From assembly GCA_947259095.1 (NCBI GenBank), contig CAMYLA010000016.1, forward strand, positions 1 to 58,996: DNA of 58,996 bases, written 5' to 3'. The position numbers and the translations under genes were made by a program. Source of the stretch: an uncultured Acidimicrobiaceae bacterium. GTDB taxonomy: Bacteria; Actinomycetota; Acidimicrobiia; Acidimicrobiales; SZUA-35. Under the pieces are notes generated by a model. That model had not been told where the DNA came from. It worked only from the letters and a program-made list of their open reading frames with translations, and did no database searches. Shown here piece after piece: positions 58,862 to 58,996 of this stretch. Position 1 is the stretch's first letter. Each line of letters starts with the position of its first letter.

Positions 58862-58996
58862 TCATGCGATTGAGCGGGAGTTCGCTGTGGTCCCGGGTCG
58901 GCCGGCGCCGGCCGCTGGGGCCGGGTCGGTCTCCTCGACCACCCGACGCCCGGGCCCGGTGATGGAGATCAGCCAGACCCTGCGGTCCTCCGGGTC
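58862..58996 (-). CDS. C-terminal part of a MarR-family transcriptional regulator (cut by window edge)
   Basis: The minus-strand frame entering at the window end reads DPEDRRVWLISITGPGRRVV, then EETDPAPAAG and stops at TGA 58862-58864. D-x-D-R-R-x-x-L-x-x-T-x-x-G-R is the wing of MarR-type winged helices. The last 20 residues are a Pro/Ala/Gly-rich tail, shorter and less helical than the usual C-terminal dimerisation helix, so either the helix is missing or the gene is atypical. It lies upstream of the thiolase gene on the same strand, 52 bases away. Confidence 0.75.
   Translation of the reverse strand, partial: DPEDRRVWLISITGPGRRVVEETDPAPAAGAGRPGTTANSRSIA

Overview
The window is about 59 kb of GC-rich DNA with dense, mostly short-gapped genes, many GTG/TTG starts and several leaderless-looking starts. 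Gene content and order point to an actinobacterium: a CysO-dependent cysteine gene set (mec-cysO-cysM), then murI, rph and rdgB in the relative order known from Mycobacterium tuberculosis, a Pkn-type Ser/Thr kinase, an actinobacterial-type ATP-dependent ligase and an L,D-transpeptidase lipoprotein. It lacks mycobacterial hallmarks and carries a glnS, so I lean to a deep-branching class such as Acidimicrobiia. That placement is inference.

Layout. 1-1.8 kb: the 3' part of glgX, split by an in-frame amber codon. 2.1-3.2 kb: tmRNA and smpB on the minus strand. 3.3-5.2 kb: mec, cysO and cysM with a large inverted repeat before cysO. 5.2-7.5 kb: a helix-turn-helix/coiled-coil protein, a DUF1932-type dehydrogenase and an Lrp-type regulator. 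7.7-13.6 kb: housekeeping genes (murI, rph, rdgB, tRNA-Leu, clpP, rpe, a TrmA/RumA-like methyltransferase) and a nitroreductase. 13.9-17.7 kb: a two-gene membrane module in which a Ser/Thr kinase and its upstream neighbour share a homologous ectodomain. 17.8-22.8 kb: acyl-CoA dehydrogenase, two convergent MFS transporters whose 3' ends overlap, and an M20-type carbamoylase/amidohydrolase.

22.9-26.3 kb: a minus-strand operon of a TauE/SafE permease, a short-chain dehydrogenase and a cobalt-type nitrile hydratase (beta, alpha, His-tailed accessory protein). 26.3-33.5 kb: an orphan betaine-type binding protein and a complete peptide-type ABC importer with fused ATPases. 33.6-41.2 kb: nitroreductase, SF2 helicase, ATP-dependent DNA ligase, NUDIX hydrolase, ribH and an aldehyde dehydrogenase. 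41.3-45.5 kb: a second helix-turn-helix/coiled-coil paralogue, a sugar C-methyltransferase-like protein, and two exported proteins including an L,D-transpeptidase. 45.6-50.5 kb: glnS, a DUF885 hydrolase, a truncated gene remnant and a methyltransferase-Mug glycosylase fusion. 50.7-59 kb: CoA-ester metabolism (short-chain dehydrogenase, AtuA-like protein, CoA-transferase, enoyl-CoA hydratase, DsbA-like protein, thiolase, partial MarR regulator) around a divergent arsR-arsI pair with a readable promoter.

Most notable: the paired-ectodomain kinase module, the methyltransferase-DNA glycosylase fusion, CysO ending Gly-Gly-Gln beside its JAMM protease with a long inverted repeat between them, the five-gene nitrile hydratase operon, and a recurring tendency to short tandem duplications (14, 20, 24, 27 and 30 bp units). 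No CRISPR array, insertion sequence, rRNA or replication origin was seen.
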